Shown here: piece after piece, positions 21,790-32,879 of the stretch
Position numbering within the stretch: position 1 is the stretch's first letter
Layout: every line of letters begins with the position of its first letter
Source of the DNA: Symbiodinium sp. CCMP2592
Lineage: Eukaryota > Sar > Dinophyceae > Suessiales > Symbiodiniaceae
Direction of reading: 5' to 3'
Length of the DNA: 64,000 nucleotides
Assembly: GCA_905221615.1 (NCBI GenBank)
Contig: CAJNDT010003057.1
Location: 141,501-205,500 of the forward strand
Position numbers and translations under genes: made by a program
The notes under the pieces: generated by a model
Databases searched by the model: none
The model's input: only the letters and a program-made list of their open reading frames with translations
What the model was told of the DNA's origin: nothing

Positions 21790-22430
21790 TCAATTGGACG
21801 CTGTGCGAGCGGGCTCAGCACATTGCGGGCGTTTGCCGCGGTGCACTCACTTGGGTGTGAAACTGACTCATTGACCCTGTGGTCTGATAAGCCCGAAGGA
21901 TGATAAGCTGTTATGGGAAGTCGGGACTGCGGCCTACATTGCCCTATGCTGATTGGCAGGCATCAGCGGCAGGTCATGCAGTCGGCAGCATGATGTTGAG
22001 CGCCGCTTCTGTTTTACCGCATGAGGTCTGCCAGGTGGTGCGTCGTCATGTAGCCGCGGGCAGGCTCTGCAGCGCGGCTCCGACCTCAGCTTTGCTTGGC
22101 TGTGCTGTGCGGCCTCTAGAACTATTGGCAATCTTTGTATGCACATGAGCAGGCCGATCCTGGATTCAGGTTTTATCATTGCACGCCGGGTTGATCCGCG
22201 TTGTGGCTTGTCCAGCAACAAAGGAGCGCAGAATGGCTCAGGGGCACGCACCGTTCGGATGACGGGGGTGGCAAGCTCGATTCCTAGTGGCATGCTTGAC
22301 TAATTGATCGGGCATTGCCCTCAGTTACGGTTGTGCTTTCCTATCAGCCTTGCTGCCGCGGGGTACCGGGTGCGGGGCATCTGACCTCCGCACCTCAGAA
22401 CCTAAATATTGTAAATACTTGGCAGAGTGC
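21790..22430. other. Gene-free interval
   Basis: No supported coding frame or repeat was seen before the dioxygenase-like remnant. Confidence 0.4.
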
Positions 22431-22439
22431 GCGGAAAGT

Positions 22440-22990
22440 CCCGGAAAGTTTGCCCGCATCTCTGACGTGGCACGTGCCCAGGATCAGGCGACGGCCTGTC
22501 CAAGGCAGTACCAGGTGCCTTCGCGAAGCATCAAAACTGAGGTACGGCAAGGTGACTGGGTGCACATGTCCTCGGGGTCCTCTCTGGTCCAGCATGTAGT
22601 TACCTTGCTCGTCTTCCACGAAGAGATGGCCGCCCTCGAAGTTGCACAGGGGGATCAGAAGGTTGTTCACGCCCTCCTGGTTGTGGTCGACATGAAGGCC
22701 AGTCGCCATGTTGCGTGCCAGGAAGAGAGTGGTGTGGGTGCCGTCCAGCCATGGTGTGTACGACCGTATTCAGGAGGCACGCCACCGTGGGGAAGCGGTG
22801 TGTTTGTGTCCTCAGTCCGGCCATTGGCCCCATGGACGTATGCACCCAGCGTGATGATTTTCTGGTCAGCTGCCTGAGGCAGTGCCACCGATGCATGGCG
22901 GCAGGCTGAGGTGGTCGGGAGGATGTCCAGCAGGGCGTCCAGCTGCTCGAAGGTGCGATGCAAGTCGTCAGCGGGGGAGCTGAAGGCACA
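22440..22990 (-). pseudogene. Orphan 2OG-Fe(II)-oxygenase-like domain, frame-broken
   Basis: Reading the minus strand from about 22990, one frame gives an alpha-helical lead and ITLGAYVHGANG. A second frame gives THRFPTVACLLNTV. A third, from about 22765, gives TTLFLARNMATGLHVDHN, then LCNFEGGHLFVED and SFDASRRHLVLPW ending GRRLILG. The iron ligands of this fold (HxD in LHVDHN, distal H in RRHLV) and the downstream arginine are therefore present. The opening LGAYVHG matches VGAYVHA in the domain inserted in copia element 1, which identifies the fragment as the same retroelement-borne type. Two frame changes and no surrounding integrase or RT indicate a decayed fragment. Confidence 0.6.
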
Positions 22991-22999
22991 CCCCAGCCG

Positions 23000-24405
23000 C
23001 TGTAGCCTGGGGTGTACAGGCTGAGTGCAGAGCAGATGGAGCCCTGCCTGTCGTTCTCAGTCCACTCGTGGTCGGCTGCAGTAGAGTGGGGCGGCGACAT
23101 TTGGCTGCGGCTCTAGGAAGTCTTCGTCAGAGTCATCGAGATCCATGTTGAGGCTGGCTACCTTGGAACGCACCACTAGCGATGCATCACGAGCCTGAGT
23201 CAGTCGAGGCACAATGCCAGGGTCTAGTAGCTTGTTAAGCAGAGAGCAGAGGAGAGGTAGGCTCTGCATACCAGAGCCTCCGGTCAGGGGACTCGGTACC
23301 CTTGCAATAGTGCCCTATAGGGGGCTGTTTTGGTCTGGTCCGGCGTCTGCGCGGCGGAGCCGCTCTCCGAAGACAAGTGAAAGCAAAAGCTGTTGCAGGC
23401 AGTCAAGGGCGGAGAAAAGGGAAAAAAGACTCGTTGGAGCGGTTTAAAGCCCTATCGACGTTGTCGCCACTGTGGTGCTACATTATAGGCGGACCGTGTC
23501 CCCACTGCTTCAGGATGGCGGGGGTCGCGCCAGCGGGCACTCACCTGTGAAGCGCTCCGGATAGGGGACGTCGCTTCCTCCTCAAACCGCCATTGCTCTG
23601 AATCTTGCATGCGGGTCAAATGTGGGGGCTGCTGGGCTTTCCGGGGCTTCGCCCCAGAGGCCTGGAAGCGCTGTCTGGCTCTTCTCCGGATTGGTCGCGG
23701 GATGGTCGCATTGGCCTCAGTGGACGGTGAGGGTGTGGAGGTGCCGTGGTGGCGTGCTCCCGATCAACGGATTGGGTGTCGGTAACACCGCTTCCTCCTG
23801 CTTCCCTGAAGGCGGTGTTGGAGGGGCGGTGTTTGTCCATCACCAGGTAGCCATCGAGGTTGGAATAGGACTCCCATGGGTAGACTTCCTGATAGACATA
23901 CCTAAGGTGGCGTCCGCAGGTCCTGAGCTCCGCGGCCTGAGGTCCGGGGCCAAGTAGAACTTGGCCTTTCATCATCCAGAGTCGCTTTCTCTGCAGGAAG
24001 CCAACTTGTCGTCAGACCTCTTGAAGGTGGCGGTGTCCGCCCTGAGCTCCCCATTCGCGCGCCATAGTCCAGCATGAAGCGTAACGTCCAGGAGCCAGCG
24101 GGAAAAGGGGAGCTGGGATAGATGGGCTGCGACCATTGGTCCCGCTCCAGCCACAGCTGAAGTTCTCGCTTCAAGTGGCCGGGGAGTCCCCGCGAAGTTC
24201 CGTCATTGACGCCGCTGCCTCTTCTGCGTTTGGACTGGCCATCCTCCTGCATGAACTGCTTGAGAATGGTTTGAGCCAAGCGATAGAAATCACCGTGGGC
24301 TGTGCGGACTGGCCGGGGGGGTGCTTCACGCCGTAGCCGAAGGCGCCGAAGCCGTTGCTCAGGGGTAGATGGCTTCGCCAGAGCAGCCGCCGTAATCAAT
24401 AAGAC
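23000..24405 (-). other. Unassigned interval with weak minus-strand frames
   Basis: Minus-strand frames 23902-24399 (165 codons) and 23616-23975 (119 codons) and a small acidic frame ending near 23057 could be remnants of the same element as the downstream oxygenase-like domain. I recognise no motif in them. GC content is higher than in the flanking DNA. No gene is called. Confidence 0.3.
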
Positions 24406-24409
24406 TCAA

Positions 24410-24650
24410 TAAGAACGAAGTTGTGTAAAATCAAGCGTTTCGGGATTTTTTCAATAGAGAACTTTTGCATGAAATTCAATAGAAGAGTAGAGTCAAAATC
24501 AATCGAGGATATCACAACACCGATCCCATAAAATCAATCGAGAGAGCATGCATAAAATCAATAGAGAATGCACAGTAAAATCAATAGAGAATCCAGAATA
24601 AAATCAATAGAAAATCCAGAGTAAAATCAATAGAAAATCCAGATAGTTGC
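24410..24650 (+). repeat. Tandem AAAATCAATAGARAATCCAG repeat
   Basis: Units of about 24-30 bp with core AAAATCAATAGA recur at least six times and become most regular at 24575-24645. They end just before the first GGGCTGTCCAACCC motif at 24653. Confidence 0.8.
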
Positions 24651-24937
24651 AGGGGCTGTCCAACCCTTTTGGTTTGGGCTTTCCAACCCATATGCAGCCA
24701 ATTCTTGGCATGAAAATCTCAGTTGTGAAACGAATCATTTCGTATGACATGCAAATACACACACACATGCATACATATATATCTTTAATTCCTGGGCCGG
24801 GCTTCCCAACCCATACACACTTAAGTAACAGCACTAAACTTCCAGATCCTTGCATGCGCTTTTTAATCCCCTCAAGACGATCACCATCGATCTGTTAATT
24901 AGTCCATCGTGTCTATGACAGCTGTCTATGACTTTAA

Positions 24938-25905
24938 AACACGACGGATCCACATAAGCTCCAGCTGCCTGCTCCGAACGGCTTGTTCTGATTGCAGCCC
25001 CTCAAGCTCCAGCTCCAAGCGGTACCCCCGGCATTCAACGTAGTCCAGAAGGGTCTCCTCCTCACACTGCTCCATGAAACCCCGACACCAGATAGTCAAC
25101 AGCTGCTTGGCCAAGCGGGTTGGTGCTCCACTGGCACGAAGTTTTTGCAGAATGATTTCATCTTCCATGATGGGCGAGCTTGAGCAAAAATAGCTAGCAC
25201 ATAAAAACACCATTAAGGTTTGCGTGGCTAACTGGGCTTTCCAACCCATGCAATGACCATGAGTGCTTTGCCCTCGTGGCTCTATCTGTCGTCCTGCTGG
25301 GCTTCCCAACCCATGTTTCCAACCCCTTGGGCATTTGCTCCTTTTTTTCGAGCTTTCCCAGTTCGAGCTCTCCAAAGACAGTCCTAGACCTCGAACTCCA
25401 AAGACACTTTGAGCCTCCTGAGCTTTTCTGGCCCCTTGCTTGTCCTGCTTCCTTGAAGGCTTCTTTCACAGGCTCCGGCTCAAGCTCTTCTGGCAACGGT
25501 TTCTCAACATCCTTCTTCGGGATTTCTGGCAGCACAACTCCCGGAACTCCTGGAAGTACCAGTGTCGTGACTTGGCTCAGGTTCGGCTCCTCTTCATCAA
25601 CATCTGGGTCCTTCTTCTCCAAAAGGTAGGCTTCTCTCGCATCCATCTGCTCCTCGATGTGGCCAAAAATTGCACTAAACACGTTTATTGATATCCTTAT
25701 TTGCCTAAGTAGTGTATTCATTGCATGACTTCACCCGCGAGAAGAAACACGTCCACCTTGGGGCCTTGGGGAACTTCTCCTTGCTTTGGGCCGGCTTCTT
25801 CAGCGCAGGCTTTCGCTTCACCTTCTGGTCCTGGCAGTGGCGCAAAAAGACGATGTAATCCATAAAAGTTTGCTACCCCGCCTTTATGGCGGGCTTCTTC
25901 CGAAC
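24938..25905 (-). CDS. Hypothetical lysine/acid-rich multi-exon gene
   Basis: A start is proposed at the ATG at about 25901-25903 (MAVRKKPAIKAG). A GTAGCA...TGCCAG intron of about 46 bp follows, then a lysine-rich exon (QKVKRKPALKKPAQSKEKFP). The next exon holds EEQMDAREAYLLEKKDPDVD and continues to LGKLEKKEQMPKG near 25335. It ends at a GGGTTGG donor-like motif, and two such motifs (25299 and 25234) lie inside the following intron. The last exon starts after a TTGCTCAAG acceptor and runs from PIMEDEIILQKLRASG to MWIRRVLKS, with its stop at about 24938-24940. The function is unknown. Exon borders are judged by eye and one junction (near 25690) does not resolve. Confidence 0.45.
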
Positions 25906-26077
25906 GGCCATTGCTTGCACTAGCTACTTAAACCTTGGGTTCCACAGCTCGAACTGCCAAAAAAGACATCTTCATGTTCATGCACCTACCGGGCTCTCCA
26001 ACCCGGGCCTATATCATTCCAGAGACATGAACGGTGCTGTAGGGCTATCCAACCCATGCATAACATTTTGCCTTCGA

Positions 26078-27254
26078 TCAGTCATCCAAGTCCAAGTCCA
26101 CAAGCCTCCTGAGCAAAAGATCCCACAGGAACCTATACTTGGCCATCATGGCAGCGGGAAGCTTGACAGCGGCGGTGCTATGCACACAGCTGCCGGCCAA
26201 ATGAACCATAGTTCCCATGAAGCTCTCGGCACCGTAGCACCACGTCCTCATGAAGGCGTGCTTGCAAATCCCGTAGACGTGTTATGGACACAAGGGAAAA
26301 TCTGAAATGCGGTCCAAGCTACAACCGCGGGTTCATAAACATGGCCGTGGAGGGCATGTGGGCAGTCAGGTTCTGGACCATAGAATATCTCAAGAGCTTC
26401 TTCTCAAAGCAATGTTTTCCAAGCCATTGGTAGTGTTTCAGACATTTCTCCACGGACTTGCTGAGTGCGATTTGGTCCTCCTTCTTCCATCTCACATCCG
26501 GCTTGTCCACCAAATCCTGATACATACAGTCTTCTTAAACCTAGTTTGCGAAACTCTACAATTGAAACAAACTCTTCGGCAATTATTCTAGACATCCAAG
26601 GTGCATACATTTTCGCCAAAGCTTCAATGGCCAAGAAGCGATGCTGGGGTTTTGGGTCCTCGTCCTCGGATAAGGTCCAAAAAACATGATCCTGTAGCAG
26701 CATCTGTGAAAACAACCAACTACAGCATGACATAATATCTCAGGCAGGTTTCCTTGTACCGTTCTGCAACAGAGCAACCGGCACAAAGTGCTTAACTCGG
26801 CGTCCTTTCACATGTTTGAGAACCGGAAATACTTGGTTGGACTTCGCCACGTCCCTCCATTTCAATCTTCCGATTCTCTGGCTGGCAGCCACATGCAATG
26901 CGTCATAAATGGACTGTATTTCCTCATAAATCTCTTTCCAGCGCTCGTCCCTGTTTCCATGGCCTGCATCCTCAACCAAGTCCCACAAAAACGATCCGAG
27001 GAGGTGGCAGCTTATGCCCAGATCCCAAGTGTGCAGAGTGTCCAAAGCAATTGCAAGTGGGTTGAGGCCAGGGATGGCGAAGAGCTTGTGGCCGCCGAAC
27101 TCGTTGCAAAAGTCCTCTGCTGTCTTCACTTGCGTTCTCCAAGCAGCACTTGCTCTCAGGTCGTTCCATGGTACATCTGTCCTTCGCTTCATAGCACATA
27201 CTTGTCTCTCACACACACACATATGCACATACATATATACATGTACATGTACAC

Positions 27255-27285
<31 letters not shown>

Positions 27286-29371
27286 TATATATATACATAC
27301 ACATATACATATACATAAGACCATCCAGTTCTATGCGTTGCCATCTGTTTGAAACTCTCCACGATGGCGTCCCACAGATCAGCCAAAAGCTTTTCCGTGA
27401 CAATACATTTTTGGAATTGTAAACAACACCTCAGTGAGGCTTGGACTTTAGCTATAAAAGAAACCACTATTTAATATGCATTCGGAAACAAAAGTATTCT
27501 AGACTTTCATGCCGATTAAACATCCAAGGCACCAGCTGGCTGTGGTTCACCGGTAGTTTCGAGGTCATACTCCTCATACTCACCGTCAGCAGCGAATCAG
27601 TCTCGGTGTGCGGTGCGGCATCACCGTGCCTGAGTTTTTTTCTCGTGGCAGCAAAAACATCCTGATGGGCTGTCCAACCATTCTGTAACAAAAACAATCC
27701 AAGAACAACAAGAACTCTAAGCCTATAGCCTTGGGCTGTCCAATCAATTGAAAAGTCCACACACCGAAACTGAAACTATTTCTGAGCTTCATGGGTTCCT
27801 TAACGATTGTTCTTCTCGTTACACGGGCTGTCCAGCCCTTCCAATCCTTGGGCTGTCCAACCCTTCTGTGTCTTCATTGTTTCCTTCGCCATATTGTTCT
27901 TCTCCTTACAGGTTCCTTGAGCTCGTCGGCTCCTATGCGTGGCTCGGCCTCGGTCCTCTACACCCACAATCCATTCTGTAACAAAAACAATCCATGGGCT
28001 GTCCAGCCCTTCTGTAACAAAAAGCCTCCTTGGGCTGTCCAACCTTCCAACGGTAACCACGATAACCATTGCAACCGCTGTTAACACACCCCTTACTAGC
28101 CTCGCTCCGGAGATATATGACTGCCCTCTTCCTTTAACCCTTCAAACTCTTTCACATCCATGGGCTGTCCAACCCAATCCAGTCCAGATCTCCCTCCAGA
28201 TATTCTGGGGGATCCCGCCACTATCCAACCCTTCAAACTCTTTCACATCCATGGGCTGTCCAACCCATTCAACCCAGTCCAGAACCATAAGTGGCGGGTG
28301 TTCTCCCTCCAGATATTCTGGGGATCCCGGGCTGTCCAACCCTTCAAACTCTTTCACATCCATGGGCTGTCCAACCCATTCAATCCAGTCCATTCCTCAT
28401 CCGGGGTCCCCTCCTCAAAGTCAAAATCCTCAACCATGACCGACTCCTTCATGCCTTTCTTCCACCCGATCATCTCGTCCTTGCTGGCTGTTGCTTCTGT
28501 GAACCCCCAAACTGCCTTCCTTCCTTACATCTGGGCTGTCCAACCGCTCAAACTCTTTCACATCCATGGGCTGTCCAACCCATTCAAAGCAGTCCAGAAT
28601 TCTCAAGCCAGTGAGCCCATGGCACACGAGGCTCTTCCTCGTAGCTAAACCACAAGTGGCGGGTGTTCTCCTTCTGGGCTGTCCAACCCTTCAAACTCTT
28701 TCACATCCATGGGCTGTCCAACCCATTCAATGCAGTCCAGAATTCTCGAGCCAGTCAGCCCATGGCTGTCCAACCCTCTCTGTAACAAAAACAATCCTTG
28801 GGCTGTCCAGCCCTTCTGTACCAAAACCATTGATGCGGCCAAGGTGCAGTGCAAAGGGCACGACGTGATTCTTGTCGGCGTCTTTGGACAGGTTCTTGAA
28901 AAGCGATTTTGAAGCTTGTATCCTGGGGTTGTCCCACTGCAACTGCTCCTTCCAAAAGTTTTCCACTCCATCCATGCCCAACACCGCCTCGAAGTTGCTG
29001 TCCTTGAGGGAGCCGATCCAGTCCTCCGGCAAAACAACAGGTACCTCTCCAGGGCATTCCTTGTCCATTCCAGCAGGACTTTTTGCCTTCACAGTCGTCT
29101 TGATCATCCTGCACTCCGGAAAGACCATGATGTTGAAAAAGTTTCTCTTGAGGTCCCGTTGTATGTTGCCTTACTGGTTGTCAAGAGAAACATGTATACA
29201 TGTATACAATAACTTATAGTCTCGAGAAAGCTAAGAAACCCCAAAGATATCCTATGTGTAGTCTTACAATTTTCCATGGTTCCAAGTACTTAAGTTAAGT
29301 ATGGTTCATAGAGCTACGGAACACCAAAGAAATCCTGTGTGTAAGAGTCCATGGTTCCAGGTACTTATACA

Positions 29372-29404
<33 letters not shown>

Positions 29405-29710
29405 CTACACATAAATATATTGTTGGTAGAGCTACGAAACACCAAACATAATCCGATGTGTAAGAGTCCAAGGTTCCAGGTTGCAGGCCGTCGCACCCCA
29501 ATCTCTTCAGTGCATTGGCATCTGGTGCATCTCAGCCAGACATGACGGCTGCACTGGCCACTTCCTGAACCAGAACTGCTGGGATATCTCCACTGCTCCA
29601 TCGTTTCAAAAGCAGAATAGCCAAAGGGGATTTCAGTTCCTCCTTCCTTGATGGGGGGCTCGCTGCCCTCTTCCTCGAGCTTGCCATGGCTGGGTACAAG
29701 AGTGGGTTCG
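26078..29710 (-). CDS. Multi-exon transposase-like gene of a dinoflagellate-type family
   Basis: Minus-strand exons in order: about 29710-29490 (PIKEGGTEIPFGYSAFETME and a cysteine-rich CSRHVWLRCTRCQC); 29070-28810 (DWIGSLKDSNFEAVLGMDGV to VVPFALHLGRINGFG); about 27420-27340 (VTEKLLADLWDAIVESFKQM); 27198-26740 (PGLNPLAIALDTLHTWDLGI to WRDVAKSNQVFPVLKHVKGR); about 26700-26550 (FLAIEALAKMYAPWMSRIIA); 26525-26333 (a KCLKHYQWLG helix to FMNPR); and a last exon to TGA 26078-26080 with RTWCYGAESFMG. The D-LHTWDLG and NPR...WCYGAESFMG blocks match my memory of large transposase-like families common in dinoflagellate gene models. That assignment is from memory. Exon edges are approximate. Confidence 0.5.
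27540..28505 (-). pseudogene. Paralogous exon fragments lying between transposase-like exons
   Basis: Three minus-strand segments resemble exons of the gene at 30265-32195: about 28500-28390 (MKESVMVEDFDFEEGTPDEE, compare MKERVMVEDFDFEDGSPDEA near 31130); about 27965-27900 (TEAEPRIGADELKEPVRR, compare TEAERRIGADELKDRVQR near 31520); and about 27610-27540 (YEEYDLETTGEP). Their order differs from that in the other gene, and no first exon is present, so they look like shuffled or duplicated exon fragments. They could instead be exons of a spliced gene nested in the same strand. Confidence 0.4.
27660..28830 (-). repeat. Arrays of intron-like units headed by GGGYTGGACAGCCC
   Basis: Two unit types recur on the minus strand. 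One is GGGYTGGACAGCCC followed by WGGATTGTTTTTGTTACAG, about 33 bp, at 28815-28760, 28030-27960, and 27850-27660 in varied form. The other, about 60 bp, has GGGTTGGACAGCCC then ATGGATGTGAAAGAG and TTTGAAGG, with five copies at about 28745-28688, 28602-28545, 28395-28340, 28283-28226 and 28193-28139. The first type begins with a donor-like GGGT/GGGC and ends with a pyrimidine tract and CAG, so each unit resembles a miniature intron. Confidence 0.75.
29229..29485 (+). repeat. Diverged ~100 bp repeat with a (TA)n insert
   Basis: Three copies of a segment with the words GAGCTACGRAACACCAAA, GTGTAAGAGTCCA and GGTTCCAGGT lie near 29229-29300, 29311-29370 and 29429-29485. An ATATAT run separates the second and third. 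Confidence 0.6.
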
Positions 29711-29751
29711 GGGATTATACAAAAGACATAGCATGTTGAGTTCTTTGCGGA

Positions 29752-30130
29752 ATTTGCCAAACAGATATGGAAGTTACAATTTTTTTGAGGCAGCGATTAC
29801 AGGAAAAGAGCTAAAGGTTAATTTTTCGGGCTAGTGGGTTCGGAGAATTATCCAAAAGACATATGATGTTGGTGCTTGTTTCAAGGTTCTAGGCTTCAGG
29901 GAATTTGCCAAAAAGCTATGGAAGTTACAATCTTTTTTGAGGCAGCGATTACACGAAAATAGCTAAAGGTTAATTTTTCGGGCTAGTGGGTTCGGAGAAT
30001 TATCCAAAAACATATGATGTTGATGCTTTTTTCAAGGTTCTAGGCTTTAGGGAATTTGCCAAAAAGATATGAAAGTTACAATCTTTTTTTGAGGCAGCGA
30101 TTACACGAACAGAGCTAATCCAAACTTTAA
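29752..30130 (+). repeat. 152 bp tandem repeat, about 2.4 copies
   Basis: The block TTTTTTGAGGCAGCGATTAC recurs at about 29781, 29933 and 30085, with the intervening words GGTTAATTTTTCGGGCTAG and AAGGTTCTAGGCTT conserved. The repeat lies between two minus-strand gene regions, probably intronic or intergenic. Confidence 0.85.
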
Positions 30131-30264
30131 GGTTCATTTATCGGGCTTACACCAACCCAGCAGCGGGGACTGTCCAGTCCGGGTACACATAACAGGGCTT
30201 AGCCAACCCAGCAGCGGGGGGTCCGTTTTTTTTCTTCTCGGATCGTCCTGCCGGCTCGTCCCCT

Positions 30265-32195
30265 CTAGACCTTCTTTCTGGCCTGCGATTTCGCCTGCTT
30301 GGCAAGTCCTAGTGCAGCCACTGCATCTTGCAAGGCAGATCCTACATCCTCGGCTTTCATCTTCGCTGATCCTTTGAACTTCTCCAAGCAAGTCTTGGAT
30401 TCCTCAGCTTTTGTCACTGCCTGGCGATGTTGTTGTTATTTCACTAATCAAGTTCACTGGCAGAAAAACCGGCCTCTTTGACAATCTTGAAAAGCTCCTT
30501 CTTGGTCTTCCCATCCACGGTTGACTCCTTGATCTGAAGCAGGCTGTTCTCCAGGTTCCCGATCTCCTTCCCAAGCTCGGTCTTGAACATGATGATCTTC
30601 TTCTCCAGCTGCATCTTCGTAGTGGCGCTCGAAACCTGTTTGGGTTTGGTGTTGAAGGGCTTGCAACATGAAATGAAAGGGCTTCTGGGGAATTTGTGAA
30701 AAGAAGGGATTGGGGGGTTTTCCAAAAACCATATGAAAGTAACGATCTTTTGTAAGGTTTAGGGTGTATGAAGAGTTTAAGGCATTTTCCAAAAGACGTG
30801 GAATTTATGATCGTAGTAGGGGTATTTATGAGTTCTAGAGTTCGGGTGAACGGTTTAGTTTAGCATCTGGGGTTTGGGATTTGATGCCAAGGGCTTACCA
30901 ACCCAGCTAAGGGCTTACCAACCCAGCAACATGTGCTAGCTGCTAGCTTACACCGGTTGGCTGGCTTTCATTCTCCCACTTGTTTTTTTTTCTTCTTCTT
31001 TTCCTCCTTCCTCCTTCTCCTTCCTCCCCCTACCCTTGTTGGTTGCCAGCCCCAGCGGGTCCTCCTCCTCCGCCTCATCCGGGGACCCGTCCTCGAAGTC
31101 GAAATCCTCCACCATGACCCTCTCTTTCATTCCTTTCTTCCGTTCGAGAGCATGTCGTCCTTAGAGGCCGTTGCCTCTGAGAACCTATCCTCTGCTGGGA
31201 CTTCTCCGTCCAGAGCTCGTCGGACTCCTTCGCAAACCTGTGCACTCCAGAAAGTTGGAATATGGTTTCATGGTAGGATACCCTATAATTTACCATAAAG
31301 GGTTAAGGATAATCATATTGCAACTTTTTGGCTCTTTCCTGATAGATATGTATACACTGTATATCTCTACATATCCTCAACGTAAATCAAAAACCAATGA
31401 AAAGTCCAGACACCTGAATTGGAAATATTTCTGGTCTTCTGGATTGCGGCGCCACACAATCGTCTTTCTCTGCACCCGATCCTTGAGTTCATCAGCGCCT
31501 ATGCGGCGTTCCGCTTCCGTCCTTGAAAGCCACAACCACTTTACTGCCGACTTTGCCTAAGTTCTGTATTCCAAATAAAAAAATCCATGAAGTTTCATTA
31601 TCCAAGGGTTTCATTATGCAAGGGTTTCATTATCCAAAAAAGTACAAGTTGATACCCTCAGCATCCTAGGTGCTCCGGTGCTATAGTTCTGAATTGCTTG
31701 TTTGTAGTGCTTCGTGAACTTCCCTCCATCCAAAATCCACGAGCTCAACATCTTCCTTTTTTTCTTCGTGCAGCCCACCGATCCACAGGCTTTGAGGAAC
31801 TCATCCTGCTGGCCTTCTGCAATCCTACTGTTCTCGAAGGCCTTCCACAAACTCATTTGTGTCTTGTTGCTGACTTTCTTCATTGCTTCGTCGACTTGGT
31901 CAACGGTCAATTGCTTCTTCGCACATTCCTTCAGAAATTGCTGGTGGTTCTCCAAAGCCTCTTTGCTAAGCTTGGGGTTCTTCTTTTTCGTCGTTCCTTC
32001 CTTCTCCTTTTCATCCTCCTGCTCCTCTTCAGCGTCATCCTCTTCATTGTCACGTGGCTCCTTTTCATCTTCCTCCTCCACTTCCTGTTCTTCCTCCCTT
32101 TCCTCCTCATCCTCATCCAATTCGGATTTGGGCTTCTTGTAGGGGACGATTTCCGTGCACGCGGCGGGTCTTGTGGCGGCGGGTTTCTTCATCAC
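30265..32195 (-). CDS. Acidic/coiled-coil multi-exon gene of a dinoflagellate-type family
   Basis: The first exon starts at ATG 32195 (MMKKPAATRPAACTEIVPYK). An Asp/Glu/Lys-rich stretch follows, then a helical region (KLSKEALENHQQFLKECAKK, MSLWKAFENSR, SSWILDGGKFTKHYKQAI), ending near 31640. Further coding-like segments lie at about 31560-31430 (RIGADELKDRVQRKTIVWRR), 31210-31070 (ERVMVEDFDFEDGSPDEAEE) and about 30640-30458 (LEKKIIMFKTELGKEIGNLE). The last intron is well resolved: GTGAAC...GGCAG at 30417-30457, 41 bp, joining in frame to MTKAEESKTCLEKFKGSAKM and the stop TAG at 30265-30267. Function is unknown. The helix-rich family is familiar to me from dinoflagellate gene models only. The 31.1 kb segment needs a 2-base shift relative to its paralogue, so one of them may be decayed. 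Confidence 0.5.
30417..30457 (-). other. 41 bp GT-AG intron
   Basis: On the minus strand the sequence starts GTGAACTTGATTAG and ends CGCCAGGCAG. Removing it joins ...GFSA to MTKAEESK in frame and avoids the TAG that ends the unspliced frame. It is the best-supported intron in this region. Confidence 0.6.
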
Positions 32196-32335
32196 CGGCG
32201 TGGCACTGCCGGTCCTAGAGGGGATCTATAGCGAGAGTTTGATCCTAAATCCTTTGGTCATTGAAAAAACATGCATGGGCCTGGGCTTTCGGTTGGGTTC
32301 GGGGTTGCGGGTTTGAGGGTTCAGGGCTGAAGCTG

Positions 32336-32510
<175 letters not shown>

Positions 32511-32539
32511 AATACATATGTACGTCGAAACATAGAAAG

Positions 32540-32845
32540 GGTTGGAAAGCCCGAGCAGCAGCAGCAACAAAGCTGAGATTGCAGCAACAAAGACCAACGA
32601 GGTGGCAGCACACACAAAGACGGGTTGGAAAGCCCCAGCCCCCGGCAGCAGCAGAAAAAAGGGCAACGAGGTGGCAGCACAAAAAGACGGGTTGGAAAGC
32701 CCCAGCAGCAGCACAAAAAAGGGCAACGAGGTGGCAGCACAAAAAGACGGGTTGTAAAGCCCCAGCCTCGGCATCAGCATAGATTGTGATTTATTTATAT
32801 TTATAGTTCTTGGAGAACAGACGGGTTGGAAAGCCCCAGCAGCGG
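32540..32845 (+). repeat. ~56-70 bp repeats carrying GGGTTGGAAAGCCC
   Basis: GGGTTGGAAAGCCC or one-base variants occur at about 32548, 32622, 32690, 32747 and 32822. Each is followed by CAGCAGC-rich sequence, and the central copies share AAGGGCAACGAGGTGGCAGC. This is the only place in the window where the motif has this orientation on the plus strand. Confidence 0.85.
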
Positions 32846-32879
32846 CAGCAGCATAGATGTTCATTTCAATAAGTATATT

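Noticed and set aside
21416-21860. Serine-, threonine- and leucine-rich ORFs on both strands
   Set aside because: All are translations of one trinucleotide repeat in different frames.
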